This document shows positions 30,608-30,875 of a DNA stretch of 30,875 nt, one piece after another. Under the pieces are notes generated by a model. The model searched no databases, was not told the origin of the DNA, and saw only the letters and a program-made list of their open reading frames with translations. Both the position numbers and the translations under genes were made by a program. Numbering within the stretch: position 1 is the stretch's first letter; the number at the start of each line of letters is the position of its first letter. This DNA is from a virus, in the IMG/VR virus record IMGVR_UViG_3300010331_000031, positions 1-30,875 of that record. One strand, given 5' to 3'.

Positions 30608-30874
30608 TTAGAAGAACTTTGCACCTGTAGAAGTTTCGTCGTCACGATTGCGACCCTTAGCTTCTTGGTCTTCTTTGACTTTACTAGCGATGTTTTTGTG
30701 ACCTTTATAGCCATTTACTTCTTTCGCTTTTTCCTCAGATACTGGACCTAAGTTTTCTTGTACTGGAACTGGACTTTCAAATGTAACGCCTTCAACACTA
30801 GTGTCAGTGTTTCGTGCTTTGCCATCTTTAGTAGCGTCAGCTACAGTTTCTGGGGTTGCTTGGTCTTTTGCCAT
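30608..30874 (-). CDS. Small acidic/basic low-complexity protein, late-type
   Basis: An 88-residue protein beginning at an ATG one base from the window end; upstream sequence is missing, so a longer start cannot be excluded. It is highly polar, rich in Lys, Glu, Asp, Thr and Asn, with no hydrophobic core and probably disordered. The C-terminus ends STGAKFF. No motif is recognised. Position upstream of the terminase block would fit a small DNA-packaging or head-completion accessory, but this is only context. Confidence 0.55.
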   Translation of the reverse strand: MAKDQATPETVADATKDGKARNTDTSVEGVTFESPVPVQENLGPVSEEKAKEVNGYKGHKNIASKVKEDQEAKGRNRDDETSTGAKFF

Positions 30875-30875
30875 G

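Noticed and set aside
1-30875. Alternative genetic code (UGA recoded) because of a possible Patescibacteria host and a tRNA-Trp
   Set aside because: The tRNA anticodon is CCA, which reads only UGG, and several genes end at TGA with the next gene starting there (for example near 2909, 19983 and 22788). In-frame UGA codons are not needed in any gene.
1-30875. Integrase, attachment sites or lysogeny control
   Set aside because: No recombinase, repressor/Cro pair or duplicated att-like sequence was seen. The only DNA-binding regulator-like protein is the RHH candidate. Genes outside the window could change this.

Overview
This window is the interior of a tailed double-stranded DNA phage genome, most likely a short-tailed (podovirus-like) phage. 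No host gene, integrase, lysogeny repressor or phage RNA polymerase is visible. Two divergently organised halves meet at a convergent terminator near 6302-6335. The plus-strand half (1-6187) carries DNA processing genes: the C-terminal part of a Pif1/RecD-like helicase, a RecB-type exonuclease, an SSB-like protein ending in an SSB-type tip, a KGG-motif protein, an HNH nuclease, a T7-endonuclease-I-like resolvase and several very small ORFs. A LysM-CHAP peptidoglycan hydrolase, a stretch of about 430 bases with strong RNA-folding potential that contains a complete tRNA-Trp, and a small RelE/DUF4258-like protein follow.

The minus-strand half (6346-30874) reads from right to left as a standard virion programme: a small ribbon-helix-helix-like protein, large terminase, portal, scaffold, major capsid protein, head/tail decoration proteins, two tail-collar proteins flanking a large fibre with nineteen 14-residue repeats, head-tail adaptor, nozzle-like protein, more appendage proteins, a core protein and a 1450-residue putative ejection protein. 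It ends in a lysis cassette of a four-helix membrane protein, a membrane-anchored coiled coil, an amidase endolysin, a holin and a 55-residue two-helix protein.

Transcription appears to use the host sigma-70/sigma-A polymerase. Seven promoter-like sites share a TGn extended -10 element with a 16-17 base spacer to a TTGACA-like -35 element. Two of these promoters lead, within about 100-125 bases, to hairpins and an intrinsic terminator. This is the layout of two small noncoding RNAs, one at the convergent end of the two halves and one just upstream of the terminase operon; the second could instead be an attenuated leader. A third promoter sits so close to the first gene of the terminase operon that its mRNA should be leaderless.

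The host is not proven. The amidase, holin and coiled-coil lysis genes resemble actinobacteriophage lysis cassettes, while the CHAP domain resembles secreted CHAP proteins of Saccharibacteria (Patescibacteria) and Gram-positive bacteria. The DNA is AT-leaning and uses TAA, TAG and TGA as stops (standard bacterial code). A monoderm host, possibly Saccharibacteria or an AT-rich Gram-positive, is the best inference, at low confidence.
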